Position numbers and translations under genes: made by a program. A stretch of 57,752 bases of DNA from an uncultured Rubrobacteraceae bacterium. Its GTDB lineage: Bacteria; Actinomycetota; Rubrobacteria; Rubrobacterales; Rubrobacteraceae. The stretch's first letter is position 1, and each line of letters begins with the position of its first letter. Under the pieces are notes generated by a model. That model was not told where the DNA came from. It ran no database searches and saw nothing but the letters and a program-made list of their open reading frames with translations. This document shows positions 47,369 to 55,154 of the stretch, in pieces. The stretch spans positions 1 through 57,752 of the forward strand of contig CADCUT010000236.1 of NCBI GenBank assembly GCA_902805975.1, read 5' to 3'.

Positions 47369-47409
47369 CACCCGGTTAGGGCAACGGAGAACGAGAAGCG
47401 GAGGGAACG

Positions 47410-47667
47410 TTGAGCGAGAACGTCGAGCGGAACATCATGGTGCGTCAGGTAACGGACGTGCACGCCAACTGGAGCGAGCAGGAGCGCGGGGGTCCCGGCA
47501 AGTTCTCCTACCAGCTTATCCTGGACAACGGCGCCGAGGAGTACGCCATCAGGCCCGAGGCCGAAGACGCGGACGTCCTGATCGAGCTCTTCAAGGTCAC
47601 CGACAAGGTCTACTTCGATATGGAACGCAAGGTCGTCATCTTCGGCAGCATCCCCCTGGGCGGCTAG
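47410..47667 (+). CDS. Small paralogous protein 2, function unknown
   Basis: This is an 85-residue protein paralogous to the gene just upstream (shared LDNGAEEY and VYFD-ERKV blocks). TTG start at 47410 with GGAGG 5 nt upstream, 42 bp after its paralogue. It ends 15 bp before a strong terminator, so ppa and the two paralogues may form one transcript. Confidence 0.8.
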   Translation: MSENVERNIMVRQVTDVHANWSEQERGGPGKFSYQLILDNGAEEYAIRPEAEDADVLIELFKVTDKVYFDMERKVVIFGSIPLGG

Positions 47668-47682
47668 GACGATAGCAAAGCA

Positions 47683-47719
47683 AAAGAGGAAGGGCCCCGC
47701 TTTGGGGCCCTTCCTCTTT
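47683..47719. terminator. Rho-independent terminator after the paralogous pair
   Basis: A 16-bp perfect stem (47683-47698, AAAGAGGAAGGGCCCC, with 47704-47719) and a 5-nt loop. The A-rich base on the left and T-rich base on the right allow it to work in both directions. Confidence 0.85.
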
Positions 47720-47733
47720 GCCGGACCGAACGC

Positions 47734-47772
47734 GAGGAGGGCCAGCGCCGTTGGTTGGCGCCGGCCCTCCTC
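47734..47772. terminator. Second GC hairpin, probably for the convergent SRPBCC gene
   Basis: 15-bp stem with one mismatch (GAGGAGGGCC-a-GCGCC with GGCGC-c-GGCCCTCCTC) and a 7-nt loop, 34 bp beyond the SRPBCC stop on the minus strand. No long T-run follows, so its terminator role is less sure. Confidence 0.5.
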
Positions 47773-47805
47773 TTGGGCCGTCTTGCAACGGCAGCTAAGG
47801 GCTAC

Positions 47806-48423
47806 CTAGAACTCGAATATGATGCGGGACTTGCCCTTGCCGCCGGAAGAGGAGCCGCCGCCCCGGCGCAGCAGGAACCAGAGCAGCACCACGCCACCGA
47901 TAACGGCGAGGCCGGTGCCGGAGGTCAGCGTCGCGACGGCGCCGCTGTGCGCGTCGGCCACGGCCGGACGCTGCTGGACTTCCTCGGGTGTCGCCTTGCC
48001 CTCGATGATGTCCCTGAAGTTGCGCAGGTCCTGCTCCATGATGGCCTTCGGGCCTGAGGTCAGCCTGGAGACGGCCTCCCCAGCCTTGCCGCCCGGCGGG
48101 TCCGCGTACTTCATCTGAACCTCGAGCTTGGTGCGGTTCGGGGTGACCTCCTGGAAGCGGACCTGGCCCGAGGTCTGGACGTCGCCGTCCACCGTGTTCC
48201 AACCGATGGCGCTGTTCTGCTCGTCCTGGGTGGTCCTGGCGTCGAACTCTGCCCTGTAGCCAAGGGGCCCCTTGACGACCCAGTGGGTGGTGTCAGGCCC
48301 GGTGGAACGTACCTCTTCGATGTTCTTCATAAAGCTCGGCAGGTTCTCGAGGTTACGCCAGTACTCGTAGACCTTGGCAACCGGGGCTTCTACCTCAATG
48401 CTTCCAGTGATCGGCTCCGCCAT
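47806..48423 (-). CDS. SRPBCC (START-like) domain protein with C-terminal membrane anchor
   Basis: 205 residues. Residues 1-145 form a polyketide-cyclase/SRPBCC-type lipid-binding domain (SIEVEAPVAKVYEYWRNLENLPSFMKNIEEV, WVVKGPLGYRAEFDARTTQD, GWNTVDGDVQTSGQVRFQEV). They are followed by a linker and one C-terminal helix (GLAVIGGVVLLWFLLRRG) and a Gly/Ser/Lys tail. The domain should face the cytoplasm. ATG 48423 preceded by GGAGGT. Probable hydrophobic ligand carrier; ligand unknown. Neighbouring crtY-blh could suggest a terpenoid (inference). Confidence 0.85.
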   Translation of the reverse strand: MAEPITGSIEVEAPVAKVYEYWRNLENLPSFMKNIEEVRSTGPDTTHWVVKGPLGYRAEFDARTTQDEQNSAIGWNTVDGDVQTSGQVRFQEVTPNRTKLEVQMKYADPPGGKAGEAVSRLTSGPKAIMEQDLRNFRDIIEGKATPEEVQQRPAVADAHSGAVATLTSGTGLAVIGGVVLLWFLLRRGGGSSSGGKGKSRIIFEF

Positions 48424-48533
48424 TCTGGGGACCTCCGTTGTTAGTGGAATACTGCAAGACTTCGATAAGCTCTCTGTGTACCCTAACGCTGGAGAGGTAA
48501 ACCTGCGTCCCTGACCGCGCCCCCGCACCTTCC

Positions 48534-49613
48534 CTAAGGCGTCAATGGTCCCGGCCCATCGCCCGGCGACGGACGAGTCTTCTTCCAGACACCCTGGCGA
48601 CCGTCCATGTACGTGACGAGGGAGGCGTGCGGGAGCGTGAGCGCGGAGACGAGCACCAGGTAGATGGCGAGAAGGGAGCCGGGGGCTTCCGTCGCGCCCG
48701 GGACGGCCAGGTAGAGCCCGGCGAGGAGCGCGAGCGCCAGCGCGGTCAGGGGCGCCGCGTCCCTCGCGAACCGGGCCAGCGCGCGCCCCGGACGTCCGGC
48801 GCGCAGGTACCGGGCGCCCGCGGGGTCGAGCAGCACCAGCCGGGCCACGTGCCGGGGGGCGTGCCAGAGCGTGAAGTACAGGCCGACGGCGAGGACCGGA
48901 GGCACGACGGCGAAGAAAGCGAAGAGCAGCAACGTCTCGAGCGCGACGGGCAGCAGGGCCCGGCGCCCTCCGGCGAGGTCGCCGGCCGCGCGGAGCAGGA
49001 AGAGTGCCGTGACCACCGCCAACGCGCCCCAGACCCCGAGCCGGAAGGCTGGCGAGAAGGCGCCTGCGAGGACCGTCGCGTCCGCGCCGAACAGCCCGGC
49101 GGCGGCGGTCGCGACCCCGCGGTAGGCGTCCGGGAAGAAGAGGAGCGGGACCAGCATGGGCAGGCCGCCGCGGAGGACGAGCAGCAGGGCGCGGGACGCG
49201 CGCCCCATCCCGCTCAAGCCATCCGGGCCGAAGAAGAGCAGGGCGTGAAGTTCCCCAGCCCCCCAGTGGAAGACCGTGACGCAGACGAAGAGGACGAAGG
49301 CGGCGATGGGTGCCGTAAACCAGAGGGCGAGGCAGAGGCCGGAGAGCACCAGATAGAGAAGCACGACGGCGAGCACGCTCCGGCCATCGGCGTCCCTGCC
49401 GGCGAGCCGGGAGGGCACCAGGTGGTCCACAGCGCCGTGCGGCAGTCCGAAGAAGACGAGGCTCGCGGCGAACGGCAGGTACTGGACCCACCCAGGCACC
49501 CGGAGCCCCGTGGCGAAGGCGAGCGTCAGGAGCAGCACGACGGTGCGGGAGGGCCACACCACCGCAACCCGCCCGGCCGGATACGGCCCCCTGTCAGAAG
49601 CTTTCGCGCGCAC
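48534..49613 (-). CDS. blh: Brp/Blh-family beta-carotene 15,15'-dioxygenase
   Basis: Brp/Blh enzymes cleave beta-carotene to two retinal molecules in the membrane. 359 residues with about ten helices. Conserved His motifs expected to bind iron: FFGLPHGAVDHLV near residue 55, FHWGAGELHAL near 118, LWHAPRHVARL near 250, and LPHASLVTYMD near 330. GTG start at 49613 overlaps the crtY end by 20 bp, so the pair is translationally coupled. No rhodopsin gene is in the window. Confidence 0.9.
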   Translation of the reverse strand: MRAKASDRGPYPAGRVAVVWPSRTVVLLLTLAFATGLRVPGWVQYLPFAASLVFFGLPHGAVDHLVPSRLAGRDADGRSVLAVVLLYLVLSGLCLALWFTAPIAAFVLFVCVTVFHWGAGELHALLFFGPDGLSGMGRASRALLLVLRGGLPMLVPLLFFPDAYRGVATAAAGLFGADATVLAGAFSPAFRLGVWGALAVVTALFLLRAAGDLAGGRRALLPVALETLLLFAFFAVVPPVLAVGLYFTLWHAPRHVARLVLLDPAGARYLRAGRPGRALARFARDAAPLTALALALLAGLYLAVPGATEAPGSLLAIYLVLVSALTLPHASLVTYMDGRQGVWKKTRPSPGDGPGPLTP

Positions 49614-50949
49614 GGTCGATGGCCTCCCCGGCGGCGAGCCGCAGGAAGGGGAGCTTCGGGAGCGCCCCGATAAGCCTGGCGTCGTCGAGGTACGAGCTAC
49701 CTTCGGTCAGGAAGCGGACGAGCGGGTCTGGCGGGGTGCCCGCGAACATGCGGGCGTAGATCCCGGGGCAGTCCTCCGGACGCTCGCGCAGGAGCCGCAG
49801 GAACACCCGGTCAAGCGGCCCGTAGCGCCACGGGTGGACCCTGCCGGGGTCCCCGCCAGAGCCGGTCAGGCTCGCGGCGAGGGCGCGGCAGTAGCGCTGG
49901 ACGCGCAGGAACGTGTACCCGGTCGAGGGCCGGGTCTCGCCGCCGAGCGTCCCGATCACGTGGGTGCGGGCCCCGATCCTCCTCGGGAAACGGTGGGATG
50001 TCATCGGTATGTCCCCCCACTCCTCGCCGTGTACCTCGTAGTCCCCTCCGGAGAGCCCATAACGCTCATGCAGGTAGTCTGAGAGCCCGGCGCGGTGCGT
50101 TTCGGGGGGGGCGCCGCTCTCTGTCAGGTAGACGTTCTCGACGAGCGCCTCGTGCTCGTCGAAGGGCAGCACGTAGGCGAAACGCAAGCCCTGGCCCTGG
50201 TCTACGGAGAAGTCCATGAGGGTGCAGCTTCCGGGGTCGAAGACCGGGCGGCGGGCGCGCAGGCGCCAGCCGAGGAACTGCTGGGAGATCCAGGTCCCCC
50301 CCCGGCGCGCCTCCTGGAGGACCGCGGAGTCCGGCGGGAGGCCGCGCCCGTCGAACACGCGATCAGCGAGGTATGAGCCGGAGGAAGTGACGACCAGCAC
50401 CCCGTCGTCGAGCTCCTTGCACGAGCGCACGTCCTCCCCGAGGCGGACCGTGACGTTGCCGTGGGTGGAGATCTTGCCGAGCGCGTCCTCGTAGAAGTCA
50501 GCGCCGGTCAGGCAGAGGTAGGGGTAACGGCTGCTCGTGTGGATGACCTCCCGCCCTCCGGCGCGCACGGACCAGGAGTTCCACCGCCGGAGGGCGCGGC
50601 CTGAGAAGGGCGTCTCCTCGACCTCCCAGAAGCACCAGGTCCTATCGTCGGCGAAGGTCTTCTTGCGGTCCAGGATCAGGATCGGCGCGTCTACTCCCCG
50701 CTCCAAGAGGTAGTGGCAGAGGCTCAGCCCCGCGCACCCGGCGCCCAGGATCACGTACCCGTACCTCTCCGGTTCCGGACCGCCGGGTCCCAGACGCTCC
50801 GGCAGCGGGACGGATCTCCCCCGCCGCGCCGGGGCCGTCACGGCCCACCGGGTGTCTCTGCCGCCAACATGCCGACGATCATAGCCCATCCCACACGCCC
50901 GCCCCGTCTGTTTAATCTCAAACAGGCCGAAGGTTTTGTCGATTTGCAC
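49594..50949 (-). CDS. crtY: Lycopene beta-cyclase (CrtY type)
   Basis: FAD-dependent cyclase making beta-carotene from lycopene. Dinucleotide-binding VILGAGCAGLSLCHYLLERG near residue 64, DDRTWCFWEVEETPFSG near 100 (family hallmark), and GTLGGETRPSTGYTFLRVQ near 340. The ORF of 451 residues has about 60 residues before the FAD motif, more than usual; the ATG at 50889 or a later GTG may be the real start. Coupled to blh, so the two steps lycopene to retinal are expressed together. Divergent from the arginase-fold gene. Confidence 0.88.
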   Translation of the reverse strand: MQIDKTFGLFEIKQTGRACGMGYDRRHVGGRDTRWAVTAPARRGRSVPLPERLGPGGPEPERYGYVILGAGCAGLSLCHYLLERGVDAPILILDRKKTFADDRTWCFWEVEETPFSGRALRRWNSWSVRAGGREVIHTSSRYPYLCLTGADFYEDALGKISTHGNVTVRLGEDVRSCKELDDGVLVVTSSGSYLADRVFDGRGLPPDSAVLQEARRGGTWISQQFLGWRLRARRPVFDPGSCTLMDFSVDQGQGLRFAYVLPFDEHEALVENVYLTESGAPPETHRAGLSDYLHERYGLSGGDYEVHGEEWGDIPMTSHRFPRRIGARTHVIGTLGGETRPSTGYTFLRVQRYCRALAASLTGSGGDPGRVHPWRYGPLDRVFLRLLRERPEDCPGIYARMFAGTPPDPLVRFLTEGSSYLDDARLIGALPKLPFLRLAAGEAIDRARESF

Positions 50950-51012
50950 TCGACCCGCAGGGAGAGGTAGGCCCGCGACGCCCGTCGAGGGTCCTTACCG
51001 TAGAATGCGGGC

Positions 51013-51921
51013 GTGGGAGGCTACCAGGACGTTAGCGTTATCGTCGCGCCCTACGACTCCGGGCACCGCGGCGTGCGCATGGGCGCCGGTCCGGAGCATC
51101 TCCTCGGCGGCGGGCTCCGGGGGGCACTCCGGGAGAGGGGCCTAAGCCCGAGCATAGAGACCGTGCATCCCGAGGGCGACCCGCCGGCCGAGGTCGCGAC
51201 CGCCTTCGAGCTGGACGGGCTGGTCTCCGAGCGGGTGCGTGGCGCCCTCGCAGACGGCCGGGTCCCCCTGGTGCTCTCGGGCAACTGCAACGCCTCGGTC
51301 GGGACGATCTCGGGGGCCGGCACCAGTAGCCTGGGCATCGTGTGGTTCGACGCCCACGCGGATTTCAACACCCCGGAGACCACCACGAGCGGCTTCACGG
51401 ACGGGATGGGCCTCGCCGTGGCGGTGGGACACTGCTGGCGGAGGATGGCCGGGGGCGTACCCGGCTTCTTCCCGGTACCCGAGGAGAACGTGGTGCTCGC
51501 TGGCGTCAGGGACGCGCAGCCCGCGGAGAAGGAGAGGCTCGCCGCCTCGGAGGTGACCGTCGTCGAAGCGAACCGCATCGACCGGGAGGGTTTGCGGGCC
51601 CTCGCGGGGGCCCTGGATGATCTGAAGGCCGCGGTGGGCAGGGTCTACGTGCATCTGGACCTCGACGTGCTCGACGCGGAGAAGGTGGGCCGGGCCAACG
51701 AGTTCGCCCCGCGAGGAGGCCTCGGCACCGAGGAGCTTCTGGCGGCGCTCGGGATGGTAAGCGGGCGCTTCGACGTCGCCGCGGCGGGCATCGCCTCCTA
51801 CGATCCCACCTTCGACGCGGACGGGCGGGTCCTGAAGACCGCCCTCGCGTGCGTGGGGGCGCTCGTCTCGCCGTCGAATCCCGCCGTCCAGGGCGACCCG
51901 CGAGAACGTAAACCGCTCTAG
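51013..51921 (+). CDS. Arginase/agmatinase-fold protein with altered first metal site
   Basis: 302 residues of the ureohydrolase family. The central motif VWFDAHADFNTPE (D-A-H-x-D, about 118) and HLDLDVLDAEKVG (D-x-D, about 217) carry most manganese ligands. The first ligand motif, normally GGDHS, reads LSGNCNASVG here, so His is replaced by Cys. Reaction therefore uncertain: guanidino-substrate hydrolysis, or a relaxed or lost activity. GTG start at 51013. The stop codon is centred in a 16-bp perfect palindrome (51912-51927). Confidence 0.85.
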   Translation: MGGYQDVSVIVAPYDSGHRGVRMGAGPEHLLGGGLRGALRERGLSPSIETVHPEGDPPAEVATAFELDGLVSERVRGALADGRVPLVLSGNCNASVGTISGAGTSSLGIVWFDAHADFNTPETTTSGFTDGMGLAVAVGHCWRRMAGGVPGFFPVPEENVVLAGVRDAQPAEKERLAASEVTVVEANRIDREGLRALAGALDDLKAAVGRVYVHLDLDVLDAEKVGRANEFAPRGGLGTEELLAALGMVSGRFDVAAAGIASYDPTFDADGRVLKTALACVGALVSPSNPAVQGDPRERKPL

Positions 51922-51952
51922 AGCGGTATGGGAAAGGGTTGCGTCTCTGGTG

Positions 51953-52041
51953 AGGCTTCAGGTACGAGGTACGAGGTTCTAGGGGTGGGTGGCCGGGAGC
52001 CCGCCCCGCCTACCACCCCTAGAGCCTAGAGCCCACAACTC
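51953..52041. repeat. Heptad inverted-arm intergenic element F
   Basis: Left arm AGGCTTC, AGGTACG, AGGTACG, AGGTTCT, AGGGGTG (51953-51987). Right arm CACCCCT, AGAGCCT, AGAGCCC (52014-52034) then ACAACTC-AGG. The central 11 bp TCTAGGGGTGG and CCACCCCTAGA are exactly complementary, giving a strong hairpin. Lies between two convergent stop codons. Confidence 0.75.
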
Positions 52042-52053
52042 AGGAGAACTACT

Positions 52054-53064
52054 CTAGACGGGCGTCAGGACTTCCGGGCCTTGGGGGAGCAGGACGAAGG
52101 TCTCCTCGGCCTTGGCGTTCGGGAGGGATGGGTTCCAGGCGAAGGCCTGGCCCGCGCGGATCTCCTGGTGTGTCTCCGGGGACGCGACCGTCTCGCGGGA
52201 GGCGTAGCCCGTCGTGCCGCCCTGGTGGTGTTCCCGCCAGGCGTCGGGGAAGCCGGCCTCGGCGTAGAACGTCTGGCAGAGCCCGAAGGCGTCGGCGAGG
52301 CTCGTTCCGGGGAGAGTCGCCTCTTCCCTCATGCGGCGCAGGATCTCGTCGCACGCCTCCTGGCGCCGGAGGGATTCGGGGTCGGGATCTTCGAAGGAGA
52401 CCATGCGCGTCAGGTTGGCGTAGAGACCGCCGCGCTCGGCGCAGACCACGAGCATGGCCCGACCGCCGAGGGGGCCGCCGCGGGGTACCGGGTGCCGGTA
52501 GCGCCCGAGCCGGCCCTTCGAGGCGGCGAGCAGGACCGGAGAAAACATGCCGCGCCGCCGGCAGGCCGCCGCGAGCACCGCCGCCGCCTCCAGCTCGTCC
52601 GTGTCGGGTGCGAGCGTGGATGCGGCCTCGGAGATCGCCGCCGCCGCGTCCGCGCCGAGGCGCCGGTAGCGCTCGATCGCCTCCCCGTCGAGGAGGTGGC
52701 GGGAGGGCAGGATCTCCGCGGTGACGTCGGGACCGAGGTCGGATGGATGGTCCGTCCCGATAGGGCCGCCGGCGAGTTCTTTGAGCAGCGCTGCCGGGCC
52801 CGTGTACCAGGGGTGTTCGGCGATATCCATCTCGGGCGTCTGTTCGGCGCGCATTCGGGGCGCCTCGATGTTATCCGTGAGCACGTACTCGTCCTCGCCC
52901 GTCAGCAGGATCGCGGCGACGCCCAGCGGGTCGGAGTGGTCCACCCTGTTGTCCGCGCCGCCCGTGTACCACGCGAAGTTGGCGGGCCTCCGCAGCAGCA
53001 ACGCCCCGAGACCCCGACGCTCCATGACCGCCCGCAACCCATCGCGCCGCGCTTCCCGGCTCAT
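52054..53064 (-). CDS. M24 (Xaa-Pro aminopeptidase-like) family protein with degenerate metal site
   Basis: 336 residues: creatinase N-terminal domain (MERRGLGALLLRRPANFAWYTGG) and a pita-bread C-terminal half. The metal-ligand positions look lost: the usual D-x-T-R-T segment reads YANLTRMVSF, the H-G-x-G segment is EHHQGGTTGYASRE, and the final Glu motifs read WNPSLPNAKAEETFVL. A hydrolase activity is therefore doubtful, or a different one. Related non-canonical members are sometimes annotated as VapB, without evidence here. ATG 53064 overlaps the galK stop by 4 bp, so it is the last gene of the galactose operon. Confidence 0.75.
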   Translation of the reverse strand: MSREARRDGLRAVMERRGLGALLLRRPANFAWYTGGADNRVDHSDPLGVAAILLTGEDEYVLTDNIEAPRMRAEQTPEMDIAEHPWYTGPAALLKELAGGPIGTDHPSDLGPDVTAEILPSRHLLDGEAIERYRRLGADAAAAISEAASTLAPDTDELEAAAVLAAACRRRGMFSPVLLAASKGRLGRYRHPVPRGGPLGGRAMLVVCAERGGLYANLTRMVSFEDPDPESLRRQEACDEILRRMREEATLPGTSLADAFGLCQTFYAEAGFPDAWREHHQGGTTGYASRETVASPETHQEIRAGQAFAWNPSLPNAKAEETFVLLPQGPEVLTPV

Positions 53065-54176
53065 CCCACCACCTCAGCCCCCGCGGCCGGCACGAACTCG
53101 TAGAACTCTGGCTCTCCGAACCCGAGGTCTGCGAACGCCAGGCGGCAGGCCTCCGCCAGTGTTTCGGTGTTGCCAGAGGGCATCAGGGCGATGGCGCAGC
53201 CGCCGAAGCCCGCGCCCGTGAGCCGGGCGCCGGGGGCGCCGTTCGCTTTAGCCGTCTCGACGAAGGCGTCGAGCTCGGGGGTGGAGATCTCGTAATCGTC
53301 GCGCATGGATTCGTGCGAGGCGTACATCAGGTGCCCGAAGACCTCGAAATCTTTGCCCCGCAGGGACTCCGCCGCCCGGAGAACGCGCGCGTTCTCCGTG
53401 ACTACGTGGCGGGCGCGCCGCAGTTCCTCGCCGGAGAGTCGGTCCAGATCCGCCTCAGTCGCGTCCCGCAGGGCCTCGACACCCAGGGTCTCTGCCGCCC
53501 GCTCGCAGGCCGCCCGGCGGTCGTTGTAGCCGGTGTCGGCGAGGCCGCGCTCGACGCGGGTGTCGCAGACGATCAGGGAGAGGCCAACGCCTTCGAGGTC
53601 CAGCGGGACGGACTCGGCCTCCAGCGAGCGGCAGTCGATGAGCAGGGCGGAGCCGGCCTCGCCGAGGAGGGAGGCGTACTGGTCCATGATGCCGCTCGCA
53701 ACGCCGACGTACTCGTTCTCGGCGCGCTGGCAGATCCGGGCGAGGGTCTTTTTGTCCAGGCCGGAGCCGAAGAGCCAGTCGAGGGCTAGGGCCGTGGCCG
53801 CCTCGACGGCCGCCGAGGAGGAGAGCCCGGAGGCGCGGGGCACGTCTCCGGCGAGGGCGGCCTGGAAGCTGTCGGCCTCGTGGCCGGCCTCCCGCAGCGC
53901 CCAGGCGACGCCGCGCGGGTACTTCGCCCAGGAGTCGTCCTCGAGGTGCAACGGGCGGGAACGGTCGAAGTCGGCCGAGTAGAGCATCTCCCCGCCGTTG
54001 CGCGCAGCGGCGATAGCTATGCGGCGGTCGATGGCGCAGGGGAGGACGAAGCCCTCGTTGTAGTCTGTGTGCTCCCCGATCAGGTTGATGCGCCCCGGCG
54101 CGCTCGCGACGACCTCGGGCTCCCCGCCGAACTGCTCGACGTAGGCCTCGCGCGCCCTCTTCTCGGTCTCTCGCAT
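53061..54176 (-). CDS. galK: Galactokinase
   Basis: GHMP-kinase phosphorylating galactose at C1. 371 residues. Galactokinase signature PGRINLIGEHTDYNEGFVLPCAID at 26-49, the ATP loop GLSSSAAVEAATALALDW near 117, and motif 3 GARLTGAGFGGCAIAL near 330. ATG 54176, 3 bp after galE. First enzyme of the Leloir pathway. Confidence 0.96.
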   Translation of the reverse strand: MRETEKRAREAYVEQFGGEPEVVASAPGRINLIGEHTDYNEGFVLPCAIDRRIAIAAARNGGEMLYSADFDRSRPLHLEDDSWAKYPRGVAWALREAGHEADSFQAALAGDVPRASGLSSSAAVEAATALALDWLFGSGLDKKTLARICQRAENEYVGVASGIMDQYASLLGEAGSALLIDCRSLEAESVPLDLEGVGLSLIVCDTRVERGLADTGYNDRRAACERAAETLGVEALRDATEADLDRLSGEELRRARHVVTENARVLRAAESLRGKDFEVFGHLMYASHESMRDDYEISTPELDAFVETAKANGAPGARLTGAGFGGCAIALMPSGNTETLAEACRLAFADLGFGEPEFYEFVPAAGAEVVG

Positions 54177-54179
54177 CGG

Positions 54180-55154
54180 CTACTCGTACCCCCTTGGGTG
54201 CTCTTGCATCCAGCCCCAGGCGTCGAAGATCATGGCCTCCAGATCCGGCTTCTCGGGCCTCCACCCGAGGTCCGCCCGAATAGCGTCGCTTGAGGCGACG
54301 AGCTCCGGCGGGTCCCCCGCCCTGCGCGGCGCCTCCTCGGCCGGGATCTCCACCCCCGTGACGCTTCTGGCGGCCTCGATGACCTGGAGGACGGAGAACC
54401 CGGAGCCGTTGCCGAGGTTGTAGACGCGGTGCTCGCCGGGCTCAGAGGCCTCAAGCGCCAGCTGGTGGGCGCGGCCGAGGTCTTCGACGTGGATGTAGTC
54501 GCGGACGGCGGTGCCGTCGCGGGTCGGGTAGTCGGTGCCGAAGACCTTGACCGACTCGCGGGCGCCGGCGGCCGCCTGGAGGACTATCGGGATCAGGTGC
54601 GTCTCGGGCTCGTGGTCCTCCCCGAAACGCCCGCTGGCCCCCGCGACGTTGAAGTACCGCAGGCTCGTCGCCGCGAGCCCCCGCGCCCGCGCGACGTCCC
54701 CTATCAGACGGTCCACGGCGAGCTTGGAGTTCCCGTAGGGGTTGGTCGGCGCGGCCGGAGCGGTCTCGGGGATCGGGACCTCTTCGGGCTCCCCGTAGAC
54801 GGCCGCGGTGGAGGAGAAGACGAGCCGGCCCACGCCGGCCTCCCCCATCGCGCCCAGCAAGTTGAGCGTCCCGCCGACGTTGTTGCGGTAGTAGCGCTCC
54901 GGCTCCTCGACGGATTCGGCCACCAGCGAGAGCGCCGCGAAGTGGAGCACCCCGTCGAACCCCCCGGCGAGCGTGTCGCGCACGAACGCCTCGTCTAGCA
55001 AGGAGCCCCGGGCGAGCCTTGCGCCCTCGGGCACGGCGTCTTCGTGGCCTTTGGAGAGGTCGTCGAGGACGACCGTCTCGTGGCCGGCCTCGACCAGTTG
55101 TGCGGCGACGACGCTGCCGACGTAGCCGGCCCCGCCGGTGACGAGGAGCCTCAA
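54180..55154 (-). CDS. galE: UDP-glucose 4-epimerase
   Basis: Interconverts UDP-galactose and UDP-glucose. 324 residues, short-chain dehydrogenase fold. NAD motif MRLLVTGGAGYVGSVVAAQL, catalytic Thr/Ser-Y-x3-K visible as FSSTAAVYG and NPYGNSKLAVD. TTG start at 55154 overlaps the galT stop as TTGA, a coupled arrangement. Confidence 0.95.
   Translation of the reverse strand: MRLLVTGGAGYVGSVVAAQLVEAGHETVVLDDLSKGHEDAVPEGARLARGSLLDEAFVRDTLAGGFDGVLHFAALSLVAESVEEPERYYRNNVGGTLNLLGAMGEAGVGRLVFSSTAAVYGEPEEVPIPETAPAAPTNPYGNSKLAVDRLIGDVARARGLAATSLRYFNVAGASGRFGEDHEPETHLIPIVLQAAAGARESVKVFGTDYPTRDGTAVRDYIHVEDLGRAHQLALEASEPGEHRVYNLGNGSGFSVLQVIEAARSVTGVEIPAEEAPRRAGDPPELVASSDAIRADLGWRPEKPDLEAMIFDAWGWMQEHPRGYE

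Noticed and set aside
48534-50949. A rhodopsin gene next to blh
   Set aside because: No seven-helix ORF with a retinal-binding Lys motif is present in the window.
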